From Pseudopithomyces maydicus (taxonomy: Eukaryota; Ascomycota; Dothideomycetes; Pleosporales; Didymosphaeriaceae): a stretch of DNA of 64,000 nt. Under the pieces are notes generated by a model, which did not search any database, was not told the origin of the DNA, and saw only the letters and a list, made by a program, of their open reading frames with translations. The stretch is from contig JANTUC010000002.1 of assembly GCA_026873275.1 (NCBI GenBank), positions 124,001-188,000 on the forward strand, given 5' to 3'. Both the position numbers and the translations under genes were made by a program. This document shows, piece by piece, positions 1 to 11,925 of this stretch; the first letter of the stretch is position 1, and each line of letters begins with the position of its first letter.

Positions 1-1565
1 TGCCCTCCGTGGATTTATATCAGTCCTCACGTGGATCTCATTGGTCCGACGCGCAGTTCTCCTCTCCACCTTTTGCAGCGTCCCAGCTGCAGTCTATACC
101 CACCCCTCCCTCTTCAGAAGCTGGTAGGTCGTTAGGACCTAACCGGAACACAACCGCCAACGTGGCTGCTGCCGTGGCTCACCCGACGTCGATGCATCCG
201 GGGCCATCCCAGATGGGTGCACCCTCAACGAGCTTCTCGTCTAGGAGGGGACACGCCCAAGCATTGGGCAATTTCGAATTGCCACCCCCATCAGCGCACA
301 AATTCCCGTCCTTCAATACCATCAACGCTCCACAGTCATCGCAAGCGCCGACGACCATTGCTAGTGTTGGTAATCTGCTCACCCCACCAAACAACATACC
401 CGGCGAGGTGTTGAGCCCTTCCTCAGGAGTGTCGACGAGCAGTGCTCCACCGGCAATGTCTTCGTATCATCAAGGCGGCGGCTACATGTATTCGCCACCT
501 TCTCAGCCGTCGAGTCACTATGGCTACGGCGGGGGACCGCAAAATCAATATAACGCAGCCCGAGGAGGTGAGTTGCTGCAGAACCAACATCAGTCAGGAT
601 ACCAATACTCACTTACTTTGTGCAAAGGGCTGAATCCGCCACCGTACGAAATGAACCAGCAGCTTCCGCCATTCACGCCATCATCCGTGCCGTCCAATAT
701 GCCCGCAATGTCTGCACAACACCAGCCGCATCATATGATGAACTCGCAAACTCCCGTGTCGAGCTCAGCACCACAACAGTCGCCTGCACATGCGCAGGAA
801 CCCTTCAGACCGCCACCAACCCCAACGTACTCGTATCCGCCCGCCACAACACCACAGCAAGCCTCGTTCCCCTACTCCACAGGCCCCTCGCCAACGCACC
901 AGAGCCCCCTCAGCAGCTCAATGACCCGCATGTCGCCCGCCGCGTCACACGGCTCGATCCCCTCGATCCCCTCGAATTCCGCCCCCTCACCGCATCCGTA
1001 CCAGCACCAGCGCTCGTACGGCAGCTTCGTCCCCCAGCCCAGCCCCGTGTACACAAACGTCAACAATCCAAACGGCCAGATGTCCCTCGTCGGCGGCATG
1101 CACCCGGGCATGATGCCCATCCACAGCGGCGCCGCAGCCGCAATGCCGCACTTCCTGGGGCCCCCGCACCACCAGCAGCCCCCCGCCAACGACCGCCCCT
1201 TCAAATGCGATCAGTGTCCCCAGAGCTTCAACCGGAATCACGATCTCAAGCGCCATAAGCGCATTCATTTGGCCGTCAAGCCGTTTCCCTGCCAGCATTG
1301 CGATAAGAGCTTCTCGAGGAAGGATGCGCTGAAGGTACGTTGACATGCATACATGCATATATATACATACACCCGCATCCGTTTGATATATGTATATATA
1401 TAGACAAGAAAGTGCAAAACTGACAGTTTCCAGCGACACATCCTCGTCAAAGGCTGCGGCAAGGTCTCCACCTCCACCGACGACGCAAAGCGGGAAAGCG
1501 GCTCGCCGGACGTCAAAGCCGAGGCCATCGATTCTAGCAAGAACGCGCTGCACGGCCGGGCGTAA
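1..1565 (+). CDS. flbC: FlbC-like C2H2 zinc-finger transcription factor, 5'-truncated by the window edge
   Basis: The reading frame is already open at base 3, so the true start lies left of the window. Exon A runs to 1334, a 99-bp intron (GTACGT...TTTCCAG) spans 1335-1433, and exon B 1434-1565 ends in TAA. About 485 residues are visible. The first 390 are Pro/Ser/Gln/His-rich and look disordered. The C-terminus has two adjacent zinc fingers: CDQC...HKRIH, then CQHC...RHILVKGC, whose last ligand is Cys rather than His. The linker HLAVKPFPC and the tail RHILVKGCGK match my memory of the FlbC family, conidiation regulators acting on brlA in Aspergillus. The family call is from recognition, not a search. 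The intron interrupts finger 2, so an unspliced message would stop after K-V-R and lose that finger. An 11-bp tandem repeat begins inside the stop codon region. Confidence 0.72.
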
Positions 1566-1611
1566 CGGAAGCGTAACGGAAGCGTAACGGAAGCGTAACG
1601 GAAGCGTAACG
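1562..1611 (+). repeat. 11-bp tandem repeat at the flbC-like stop codon
   Basis: The unit GTAACGGAAGC is repeated four times without a mismatch, plus a half copy. It starts at the second base of the last sense codon and includes the stop codon (TAA within GTAACGG). Each unit carries a TAA, but in shifting frames because 11 is not a multiple of 3. Confidence 0.95.
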
Positions 1612-4550
1612 TAGCGTGGCGGAGCGGAATCCGCGTGTTTGTTGCATTTGGAAGCAAGGCTTTGCTTCGATCATACCCATACCCATACTTCACTTACTTC
1701 TCCCTGTATTAATTACCTCTTTTGGCACACAACACGCACGCACGCACGCACGCAACGCACGCAACGCACGCACGCAACACGCAACGCAGCGCAGCGTATA
1801 ACGCAACGCGTATGTCTATGGAATCCAGCACAGCACACCACAGCACAGCGCCCACGCCGCACCCCAGATCCGCGGCACCCCTTTGGAGCGAAGAAGAACC
1901 ATGTCGATATATATACACATGTATCTACGGATGGATCAGATGGATCAGATGGATCGGATGGGTTGTGCAACCACCACCGTCACCAGACCAGACCCTCACG
2001 ACACGACACTCGGCCGGCGTTTTTTTTTTACTCAGGGCGTAACAGTAGGAAAGAAAGCGACGCATTGCGCTACTTTTGGGGCCTTTTTTTGTTCGCGCGG
2101 CAGATACGTGATACCTGATACCTACATCTACATACCTCTTTTACTTTTTTATTGTTGGACTGGATTGGATTGGGGTGGAGTGGAAGGGATCGGGAACGGA
2201 AACGGGACGTGTGAGTTCCGGGATGCGTGGATGTATGCATGTATGTGTGTGTTTTGGGCTACATACAGTCATTCATACATTCATACATACATACATACGT
2301 GCATCTTGGCTATATTTCCTTTTGTTTTGGGGGTAACATATATACATACATACCTAGCAAGGGTACGTACGTACGTACGTATGTATGTATGGTTGTACGT
2401 ATTCGGCAGCGGAGTTTGAGTTTGTTTTTTTCACGCCAGTCAGGCAGGCAGGCAAGTCAGTCATGCATTGCGCGTGCTCGGGGGAGTTTCAAGGTTTCAG
2501 GTCTTTACATATGTATGTATGTACGTGCGTCTCGGTACTGTTTTGGTGTTGGGATTTGGAAATTTGGAGGGATGGATGGATGGATGGATGGAATGGATGG
2601 AATGGATGGGGCGTGCTTTACCTATTTCCAAGGTTATATTATATTGAAAGGAGGGGGTATGATATCAGCTTTTTTGAACAGCGAGCTGGCGTGCGCGCGC
2701 GCTTGCGCTGGTGTAATGGCTTTATATATATATTTTTTTCATCTTCTTCATTTTTATTTGTGGTCTGTGGTTTGGTGTCTGGTGTGGCTTTTCTCATGAT
2801 ATCCGGTGCGCGAGGCTTATATATACGTATATATATACATGCATGCATACATACAAACAAACACACCTTCTGCACTGTCCGTGAATCCAATATGTCCATC
2901 TCGTCCCTTGCCAGACTCCATACATACTATTTGCACACACACACACACATACACACGCGCTGCCACACGCAGCGAAAAATGCCCCAAGAAATCCGAGCGT
3001 GCGGTTTGCGGTTGTGGCTGCGGCGCGGTGGTCGCTGCTCTGGAACAAGGTCATGCAGGATGATCCGGTTTGGATGGGGCGTGCGTGCGTGCAGGTTGGT
3101 TGGTGGGTGGTAGCCGTGGCGGTGGGAAGCGGCCCTGCAATCCTGGTTGTCGGGCCGAGGCTGGGGCCGAGGATCGTCGCCTAACTAAACTACCGGAGGT
3201 GGGTGGGTATGGACCTACATACACTAAACGTACGTCAATTTTTCTGTGGGGAGGGCTTGCAGGTTGGTTGGTATATGCGACTTCACGGATGTGGTTTTTC
3301 TCTGGGGAATGGTGGTGTTGGGGGGCTTTTGGTTAGTTGATACTTGTTGTGATGGCGATGGATGGCTGGTGTTCTGTTGGATTTGTGGTTCGGTGGTTGT
3401 GGGATGGAATTGTCGAGGTCATGGATTGTTGTATTCCAACAATAGCCAGAACAATATATGTTCTTTGTATTGAAGGGCGCTTCAGCCTGGGGACAAATTC
3501 GAGTCTTCTTTCCTTGATTGATCAAATTCCTTCTCTTCGGTATAACTGTTTTCATCCTCTTCTCTATCTCTTGCTCTCACCCTCTCTACCCATCTCGCTA
3601 TTTTCCTGTCGCTCTTTCCGCTATAGTCGTTTTATAACATGCGCAGTGCAACTCTTTGTATCTGTGTTCATGGATTGTACTGGCATAAAGATTGCTGGAA
3701 GACCGATGGATTGAGTCCAGATGCCGGCTGGTATGGTGGGGCTGCAGTGCCAGAGGATAGAAGTGAATGCACAGGAAGAGGCGCGTGCATCGTCCAAACG
3801 CCGTTCCGATGGGTGGAAAACTCAACCCTTCTCTCATTCCAACATCCCCTTAGCAACGTGGGCGAACGCTTTTACCTGGGCCACAACAAACATTGCACGA
3901 ACCTCCCTTTGGCTGCATTCCACGGAAGCTACACCCGACCAGACAAGAGTCCACCACGACAAAAAAAGAGTCCACCACGAGCACCTTCTCAATTCAGCTG
4001 CGACATCACTGCTCCTTCCCGCGTCGACCCGTTCGCTCGAGCGCGCGCCTTCCCCCCGTCGTTTGCTGCTCGGCTGCGTCCGCCTACGGTGCTTATTGTC
4101 CACGGCCCACGCCATTGTCACTCTCGACGGCCAACTCGTTGCCTGCTCTTCCCCCCAGCAACGGCTGCGTATGCATTGACAACAGCTTTGATTACTTTTT
4201 TTGGGTCCCTCTCAAAATTCAAATCGGTAACGCCTGCCGCCCTTCTCTTACCGGCTCTCGTCCGCCATCCCGCAAGTCGGGCTTCCGTCTCAAGACAATT
4301 GCATGCATACAGACAGCAGCCCGGCTATGAACACAGCTTAGACGACAGCCCACTCACGATAGCGACAGCGACACCCACTACTGCGACCCTGCTATCTGCT
4401 GGTTGGCGCTCTATGCCCGGTGCATCTTATTTGTACATCTAGACTTATCCATTCACACTGCCATCATATAGCCCGGCTGCCAGCGAACAACAATCAGCAA
4501 ACAGCGAATAGCCTCCATCTTACGTTCGCGGATCCCCCGCGTAACGCAAC
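1612..4550. other. Gene-free spacer dense in microsatellites
   Basis: Roughly 2.9 kb between the flbC-like stop and the kinase start. No ORF in it looks protein-coding; all are microsatellite translations or short shadows. Visible simple repeats: CACG-type at 1733-1796, a GGATCAGAT run at 1930-1960, CATA at 2272-2299, GTAC/GTAT at 2363-2391, GGAT at 2570-2610 and AC at 2936-2950. The last kilobase (3500-4550) is pyrimidine-rich and should hold the promoter and 5' leader of the kinase gene. Confidence 0.8.
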
Positions 4551-7500
4551 ATGGACCACAGCTACCACGGGCGTCCGCCAACACGTCGTCGCGCTCCCCT
4601 CGGCGATGTCACACACCGCGCCAACGCCAACGGAGAACACCGTTTGCGTTCGACTCGGAGCGCGGCCGAAAAGCTCAATGTACACGCCGTGTCGACCTCC
4701 TCACCAGCCTCAATGCCACACAATGAGTCCATCGTTCCTACTGCTAATGGCATGCTCGCCATCCGACATGGCTACGACCCGGCACCATCGCCATCACCCC
4801 AGCACAAGCGAGTCTCCGCCGTCATAGACGAGAGCCGGCCGCGCAACTCCAAACGCGATTCCGAGATATCCAATGCTAGCACCAACGCCTCCCACGGTGG
4901 CCGTCGAAAGACCCACATTGGTCCATGGCAGCTGGGCAAGACTGTCGGCAAGGGAGGTTGTTCTCGGGTCCGCATCGTGCGTCACAGCGGCAATGGGAAG
5001 TATGGCGCTGCCAAGATCATATCCAAGAGCACGGCGGAGAAGGTTCGAGCGATGAGTCTGGCGAATCTCTGTGAGAATGCCCAATACGACCCAACACTCT
5101 TCGCCAGCGGCAAAGTCATACCCTTCGGCTTGGAGCGCGAGATCTGCATCATGAAGCTTCTTGATCATCCGTACATCGTAAAGCTGTATGATATTTGGGA
5201 GAACCGAAACGAACTGTATGTCAATCTGCACTCAAACTATATCATGTATTAGTACTAACTTTCGGTAGTTACCTGATTATGGAATTCGTGGAGGGCGGCG
5301 AACTCTTCGGGTATATCGGTGACTACGGCCCGTGCAATGAGATGATCGTAGTCCACCTCTTCCGTCAGATTATCGCAGCTCTGTGGTACTGCCATCGGCT
5401 CAGCATTTACCACCGCGACCTGAAGCCAGAGAATATCCTACTCGATAGAGACAGCATGACGATCAAGCTCGTGGATTTTGGAATGGCGGCTCTACAGCCA
5501 AAGGGCAAGAAACTCACCACTCCATGTGGCAGTCCTCACTATGCGGCACCAGAGGTCATCAAGTCCCAATCATACGATGGAGGCAAGGCCGATGTCTGGA
5601 GTTGCGGTGTGATACTCTTTGTTTTGCTCACAGGCACGCCACCCTTCAGTTGGGAAGCCTACGATGCCGATCATGAGAATCTCAAGCCTCTTTTTCGTTC
5701 GATCTGCCAGGCCGACTACGTCATGCCAGAAGAGCTCTCCCCGGAAGCCAAGGACTTGATTCGTGCCATTCTCGTACCGGATCCAAAGCACCGTATATCA
5801 ATCGACAAGATCTGGGACCATGCATTCATGCGCAAGTATGACCGTGAACTAGACTTTACGCGCTCCGAGGAACACAAGAACGAATGGCTTCGCCCAACTG
5901 CACCTGTCGAATGGGTGCCGTTGACTCGAGCGACCATTGATCGGGAGATCCTGCGCTACATGCGTACCCTTTGGCATAGCGAGAAGGAAGAGAACATCAT
6001 CCATCGCCTACTTAGTAAAGAGTAAGTGGAGGAGTGACCTTTGCTTACATGTTTGAGTCTAATAGTGAACAGTGTCAAAACACAGGAGAAGTACTTCTAC
6101 ACTGCGCTTCAAAAGTATCGCAATGAACAAATCGAGAACTACCAGCCTGGCCCTAATCACTCTGTTGGATACTCAAACAGCGACCACCACCATCATGCGT
6201 ATCGTCCTCCAAACTCACGGGATATGCTTCAGCTACCGACAAACAACTATAAGCGATCGAAATCGGGATTTTCGATTCTCAACAACGAACACTTGTACTC
6301 AAAGCATAGTTTCTACGAACCGCCTTCGTCTGAGATTAGTTACGACCCTTTTAGGGCTTCAAAGCAGGCGGTCCTTCCCACCCATGATCTTCACCAAAAT
6401 ATCACGGTCCATCGAGGAACAAGCAACGGTAGCAGAAACTCAAGACCTGCGACAGCGTTGGGACACCGTACAGGCAGTTCGTTACGAATTCAAGCCCTCA
6501 CCAAGTCCAAGCGAGGATCGGCCATGACCCACACTTCTTCAAAGCGGAGCACACCTTCTCAACGATCTGCGCAAATGCAGCGCAGCTCTGCATCCAGGTC
6601 GTCAATGGCCAGCTCATATCTGCCAAGCAGCCCACCTGTTTTCGTCCGACCCAGCAGTTTCAAGCGGGGAGTAAGCTTCTCTCATCTGAGACGGGTTTCT
6701 ACTGCGACCGCACGTACAGCAGATACCGGCATTGAAAAGTTTACGCCCGATCCAAGCATACATTCCAATTCCCAGCAAGACTCTGTGGGTTCCTCTCTGC
6801 GATCTCAGCGACCCAGCACTCTAGGTGACTCTCCATCTGTTAGGCCTTTGCAAAAAATTTCGGCACGTCCCGCAATCCCACGTTTACGAGTGCGTAAGCC
6901 GGAGAGTCCAAGCAAGTATATCCAGAGCGAGGCCCGAAAGGTCAGCACAGAGCTTGAAAAACACATGGACGAAGCTTTCAATCGAATGTCAATGGGGTCC
7001 AGCATACGCACCTCAATCACTTCAGATCCCCACAAGGATATTTCTGGATATGATACTCCACCCACAACATTCTCGAATCGGGAATATGGTACGACTGTAT
7101 CAGGCACGCCGGAAAACAAAGATGCGTATCAGCATCGACCACTACCACCAATCCCTGACGAGACGCCCAACACGTTTCTACAGCGTAGGCTTGCAGAGAC
7201 CCGCATGGAAATTGCACGACGATTTGGAGAGAACGGTGATGTCACGGAGGGTACAGAACGTTCGGAGCGTATCACTGAAGTTCTGGATTACCTAGACAGC
7301 CTCACCATGCCTACGATCAACATTGGAAAGCGAGCGTCTTCGGCACCCGCCAAATCACCCGAACCATCTGCACCACTTCAGGTAATCCCTGAAGAGGCAA
7401 AGGAGGATCGGTTTGAGCCCTATATATCTAATTATAGAGCTTTTACTGATCCTGTTAGGCCTGGTGGTCGTGGACAGAACAAGCTGACTGAGGACTCAAC

Positions 7501-8794
7501 AATTCGAATTGTGGAGCAATCGCCAGCCCACGTTGCACCACTAACCATTCGAAAGAAGAGCGACACGGGACAATCTACGAAGAGTGAGACTGCTGCTCTC
7601 ACAATTCCCTGGCCTGGTCCGATGCGCCATACATCAGCACCTTCGCGTCAAAATGCAGAGGCCGGCATCCTTACAGCGCGCACCAACCAAGCCGTGCCTC
7701 CAATCGTTGTTCCAGATGTACCCGAGAAGAAAGACCAGACTATTAAGAAGAAGAAATCATCATGGTTCCGTCGCACACCTGAGGAGAAGGATTGTCCCCA
7801 GGAACCTCAGTCGAAGCTGGCAGCTGGACATCTCCATATCCCTGAGGCATGGCAGGACCTGGACGACCGCCTGAAGAACGGACCATCAAAGGCCACAGGT
7901 CTCAACACGGAGTTCAACAAGCAGGCGGCCAAAAACCATCATGACAATCCCGCTAGCGAGTTCCCCATGCGTGCCTGTGGCACAACCGTCGGTAAGAGCG
8001 AGGGTGGTGGGGCGCTGAAGAATTTCTTCAACTTTTTCGCGAAGAAGGGGAAGGATGATAAGAATAAGCGCTCATTGGAGTTGGGTGGTAAGTTCATCTC
8101 ACTGTCGATTCTGCTTATTGATGTTGACATCTTACTAACTATCGCAGATAACTTTAGCACATCCTCTATACTTTCTAATTCTGAAATGGACAACTCCGAC
8201 GATGTTCCTGCACGTTCCGGAGCCCCAGATTTCCAGATGAACTGGCTTTCACGCTTCCTCCATATCAAGCCAGCAAGCCGAGCTCTATGCTTCCAGGTCC
8301 GTCGCGGAAAGGTGCGCCAAGAGCTGGAGCACCTCCTTCGCGACTGGCAGCGCTACGGCGTCCGAGACGTCACCTGCGACCGAACCACAATGGTCATCAC
8401 CGCCCGCGTTGACAAAAACAACCGTAAGTACACCAAGCTTCTGTTCACCGGCTGGACTCTGGAGAACAACCTCTTCTCCATCGAATTAGCCGAGGTGTCT
8501 CCTTTTTCTCGCGTAATGTTTTCACTTCAAAATCACTCTTCAGCGTAACCAAGAAGCTAACTTTTACGCGAAATAGGTCTCAATCTTAAGCCCGTGGGCT
8601 TCGTCATCGAACTCTTCGTCGTGCTGGAGGATAACAAGCGCGCAAATCTTTGCCTGGCCCGGTTCACGCAGACGCGGGGCGCGGCGTCGAGCTTTCGGCG
8701 GGCGGTCGATGTCGTGGAGGAGATTTGCGGGGAGAAGGGATTGCTGGTTGGGGATGAGCGGAGGAAGGCGGCAATGTGCGAGGTGTTGAATTGA
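4551..8794 (+). CDS. Gin4/Hsl1/Cdr2-family serine/threonine protein kinase with C-terminal KA1-like domain
   Basis: Five exons give about 1308 residues: 4551-5215, 5269-6021, 6073-8087, 8148-8423, 8577-8794. Phases agree at every junction; the first intron has a GTATGT donor and a perfect TACTAAC branch site. Residues about 125-415 are the kinase domain: Gly-loop GKGGCSRV, AAK lysine, YHRDLKPEN catalytic loop (Tyr in the usual Ile/Val position), DFG and AAPE. A long, basic, Ser-rich linker follows. The last about 120 residues (ALCFQVRRGKVRQELEHLL onward) form an alpha/beta membrane-binding KA1-type fold ending at CEVLN. The family couples septin and bud-neck organisation to Wee1 control in yeasts. 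The fourth intron (8424-8576) could be read through for 41 codons to a stop at 8548, which would delete the end of KA1. Confidence 0.88.
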
Positions 8795-9789
8795 GGTGTG
8801 GGGCGGGGGTAGATAGGCGGAGAGCAATGTTGGAAGGTGTTGTTTGGATAGGTGGTGGGGCGGTGGTGGGACGCGAGGTCTTGCAAGCTTGCATACGCAT
8901 GTGCTTGGACTACTTACTTACTTGCTTGCCTTGCGTTACCTTGCCTTGCCTGCTTGGATACGGAGGGGGTATCCTTATTCGGATGAGGGGGAAGGGAAAA
9001 GAGGGAAAAGAAAAGGAAGGGAAAGGAAAGCACAGAGTTTCGCTCGCTCTGGTAGTGCTGGAAGTTTTTTTTCTCGAAAAGGGCGAGTGTTGCACGTAAT
9101 TGGGTTGAGTGGATCGGCGAGGATTGTACCGATGGGCGATGAGCGATGGGCGATGCACTATGGGCGATAGGAGACGAGGGTAGACATGGTGCGGGTATGC
9201 TGCTGCTGCTGCTGCAAGCTTTGTGCTACTACTACTACTACTACTGTGAGAGAGGTAGTGCGGTGCGGTGCTAGGCGGCGGGGGTTAATTAGTGTTTAAT
9301 CTTGTAATATCATTTGGGGGTTGAGATGGTGATGATGGTGATGATCATCCTTTTTTCGGTGCTCTCTTGATCTGCTTCTTTTTTCTTTTATGTTCAAGGT
9401 TTTTGGGGACGGGAAGGTATGGGATGGGATGATGCAGAGGGGGAGGGATAAGAGGAGAGAATAGACGGGAGGAGTAGAAGGAATATATATATCTAGCGTA
9501 ACGTGTACGTGTGTACGTAGTGGGTAGGACTAATGGATGTACATACATGCATATTGAGATATCAACTCCTCCCTGGCGCTACGTTAGAATCATCGCCTCA
9601 GTGTACGCACGCACGCAAGATATGTAGTAGATTATATAAACACCGCGATTTTTCTTTTGAGTTCAGGTTCAGTCTTTTACCCTCCCAGAGAGTTGTATCG
9701 TGTGATTCGGGGACCATCCATGGACATATGTATGTATGTATATATATATGTATATGCATGATTATCAAGCAAGAACGTGCCTATCGATC
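8795..9789. other. Spacer downstream of the kinase gene
   Basis: Probable 3' UTR, then non-coding DNA with a CTG run at 9198-9215, a CTA run at 9226-9245, GATGGT repeats near 9325-9350 and TATG repeats near 9727-9760. No gene seen. Confidence 0.75.
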
Positions 9790-9790
9790 C

Positions 9791-9873
9791 GCTCGTCGGC
9801 GCTAGAGATTGCAGTGTCTTCCGCTCAGGGAATGCTCAGCTGAAAGACACTGCAATCTCTAGCGCCGACGAGC
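9791..9873. repeat. Perfect 30-bp inverted repeat (potential hairpin) made of two boxes
   Basis: Bases 9791-9820 are an exact reverse complement of 9844-9873, with a 23-bp loop. The arms are the 27-bp box extended by three bases. This is the only place in the array where two boxes face each other. Confidence 0.97.
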
Positions 9874-11009
9874 CTATGTACAAACCCCTGCCCCTCGGCG
9901 CTTAAGGTAGGTACATATGTAATGTGAATCTGCTCGTCGGCGCTAGAGATTGCAGTGTCGTAACCCCCTGTCGACGCTTAACCGAGAAAAGGTAAACTAT
10001 GTACTCACCGGTCTATAGAAGAACAGTAGGTATATGAATTTACTCGTCCGCGCTAGAGATTGCAGTGTCGGCTCCTGCCCTATAAATACAATTACCCTAT
10101 CCAATCAGCACCACTAGCTCTCCAGACCGGTGAGCATAGTCTCGTATAGATCTGCTCGCCGGCGCTAGAGATTGCAGTGTTGGAACGCCTCGCTATGAAC
10201 AAACCCCTGCTCCTCGACGCTTAACCGAGAAAAGGTAAGCTATGTATTCACCAGTTAGAAAAACGATGTATGGATCCGCTCGTCGGCGCTAGAGATTGCA
10301 GTGCTGATATGCGGCTCTGTGAATCAAGTTACCATAAAGCAAGACTTCCCTTATGGGCTGTATATAGATGTTGCAGTGGTTTCTTCAACTTGGTTGAAAT
10401 TGACGGTGCCTGCACATGTTGTAGGCTGGTAGAGCCGACCCACCACTAGCCACCGCTCTTATTAGCAGTATATAGCCTTGGGAGTTTTACGCCATTTCTT
10501 TCGCTATCGAGTGGGGGGACGCTTTTTTCTTTCGACCAATTTGGACGCCGTCGTCGTCGTGATGACTTGGCACCTTTTCACCGAATAACAAATCATCATA
10601 GACTTGGGAAAGATACTAGTTCAGCCTTTTGAGTCATAAGAATTATATTTTTGTATTTAATCTTGATTAAAGGCCAAGGGATAAGGGGCAGGGGCTTTGT
10701 ATGTGATCTTATCGGCACTGGATATTGTGGTGCTCTATCCAACTAGCACCATCAGCTCTCCAGACCGGCGAGGAAAGTGGTGTACATATGGATCTGCTCG
10801 CCGGCGCTAGATATTGCAGTGTCAGTTTTGCGGCTCTTGTGACGCGGTTTATGTAAAGGATATTGGTGGACTTATCGGCTATAGAGACTACAGTGCTACT
10901 TTCCGGTCAGTCTTCGCTTAAGGATTGCATTGCTCTATCCAATCAGCACTATGGTTTTCAATTAACGTCGTAAAAAACCTGTACAGGTCATGCACTATTA
11001 GCTCTCCAG

Positions 11010-11132
11010 ACCGGTGAGCAAAATGTCGTTTAGGTCTGCTCGTCGGCGCTAAAGATTGCAGTGCTGTGTAACGGTGGGCAAAATGTCATTCAGGTCTGCT
11101 CGTCGGCGCTAAAGATTGCAGTGCTGTGTGAC
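11010..11132 (+). repeat. 60-bp tandem duplication inside the box array
   Basis: Two successive 60-bp units (starting near 11013 and 11073) share GGTGRGCAAAATGTC, the box, and the tail GTGCTGTGTRAC, with only about five differences. It shows that the array has grown at least once by local duplication. Confidence 0.9.
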
Positions 11133-11236
11133 AGCGGAAACGCACCTGGGAACCGGTGAATAGTTAGTTTGCCTTTTTCGCTTAAGGCTCAAGGGGCAGG
11201 GGTTTACAGGCTCGTCGGCGCTAGAGATTGCAGTGC

Positions 11237-11925
11237 AACGGACCCCAAATCTGGTGCACGGATGCCTCCTTGTCCTTTATTGATCCCTCACGACGAGACA
11301 CGATGGTGGCTGGTCGAGGGATATAGGTCTTGGCAAGGCGCTGTAGGGAGATTGATTTTGGACTCGGATGCATTGAGGTATGTGGCTTGAGATTGGACTA
11401 ATGCGCGTTTGGCTGTGTGGTAAGTGGCGAGTATGTATGTACATCCTTCGTGTATACGGGCTTGGTGGGTGGTGTTGGATGGAGAAAAGTCGGAGACTTG
11501 TTGCGCGAGGGGAAGTCTGTATGTGTGCGGTGGGGGCGGATTGGGAAAGTCTCCGATAAGGGTCCGGGGTCGTTCGTGTAGGCGGGGTTTTGACTATACG
11601 TTGTGAGATGGTTATCTTGGAGGTGTTTCTAGGGTATTCACGAGGTAGCTTTCCGATCTGAATATTGTTGTGAGTTGTGGGTGTAGTTAGTTATCAGTGT
11701 AGTCTGATCGAAACTCTATTTCATCTATCAAATAATCTATAGACAACCTAGGTATCCCGAAAACATATCTCCGTAACCTAAAATTCCCTTCTCGCACGGT
11801 ATACCACCTTCAGCGCATCTGCACACACGTCGGGGATCCACATGCAAGTATATAAGTACTTCCCCCAGCTTCATCCCCCTCCCATTCCCCACCCCACCCC
11901 GCTCTCTCCCCCAACCAACCCCACC
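11237..11925. other. Spacer between box array and GFA-like gene
   Basis: No convincing gene. Short open frames at 11169-11390 and 11424-11606 lack coding features. The last about 60 bases are C-rich with TCCCC runs, typical of a fungal promoter and leader upstream of the ATG at 11926. Confidence 0.6.

Larger units (their letters stand above)
9791..11236. repeat. Array of a 27-bp box separated by modular spacers
   Basis: A 27-bp box with core GGCGCTAGAGATTGCAGTG occurs at 9791-9817, 9932-9958, 10042-10068, 10154-10180, 10278-10304, 10796-10822, 11038-11064, 11098-11124 and 11210-11236 on +, and at 9847-9873 on -. Decayed copies lie near 10355-10378, 10707-10733, 10871-10895 and 10923-10933. 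Distances between starts are often 85-125 bp. Spacers fall into recurring classes: class A carries CTTAACCGAGAAAAGGTAA (9979, 10219); class B carries CTATCCAAT/CAGCACC...AGCTCTCCAGACCGG (about 10095-10133, 10736-10769, and split at 10935/11000). A CCCCTG motif with a CGACGCTTAA tail appears near 9885, 9965, 10210 and inverted near 10685 and 11190. No ORF in the array is credible. This could be decayed terminal repeats of a non-autonomous transposon family or a local satellite. Confidence 0.9.

Noticed and set aside
2227..3113. Long overlapping ORFs in all frames
   Set aside because: They arise because TACA/TGTA-type microsatellites lack stop codons; the peptides are Tyr/Ile/His repeats.
9791..11236. 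CRISPR array
   Set aside because: Repeats with 60-120 bp spacers look CRISPR-like, but the spacers recur, one box is inverted, several boxes are decayed, the host is a eukaryote and no cas gene is present.
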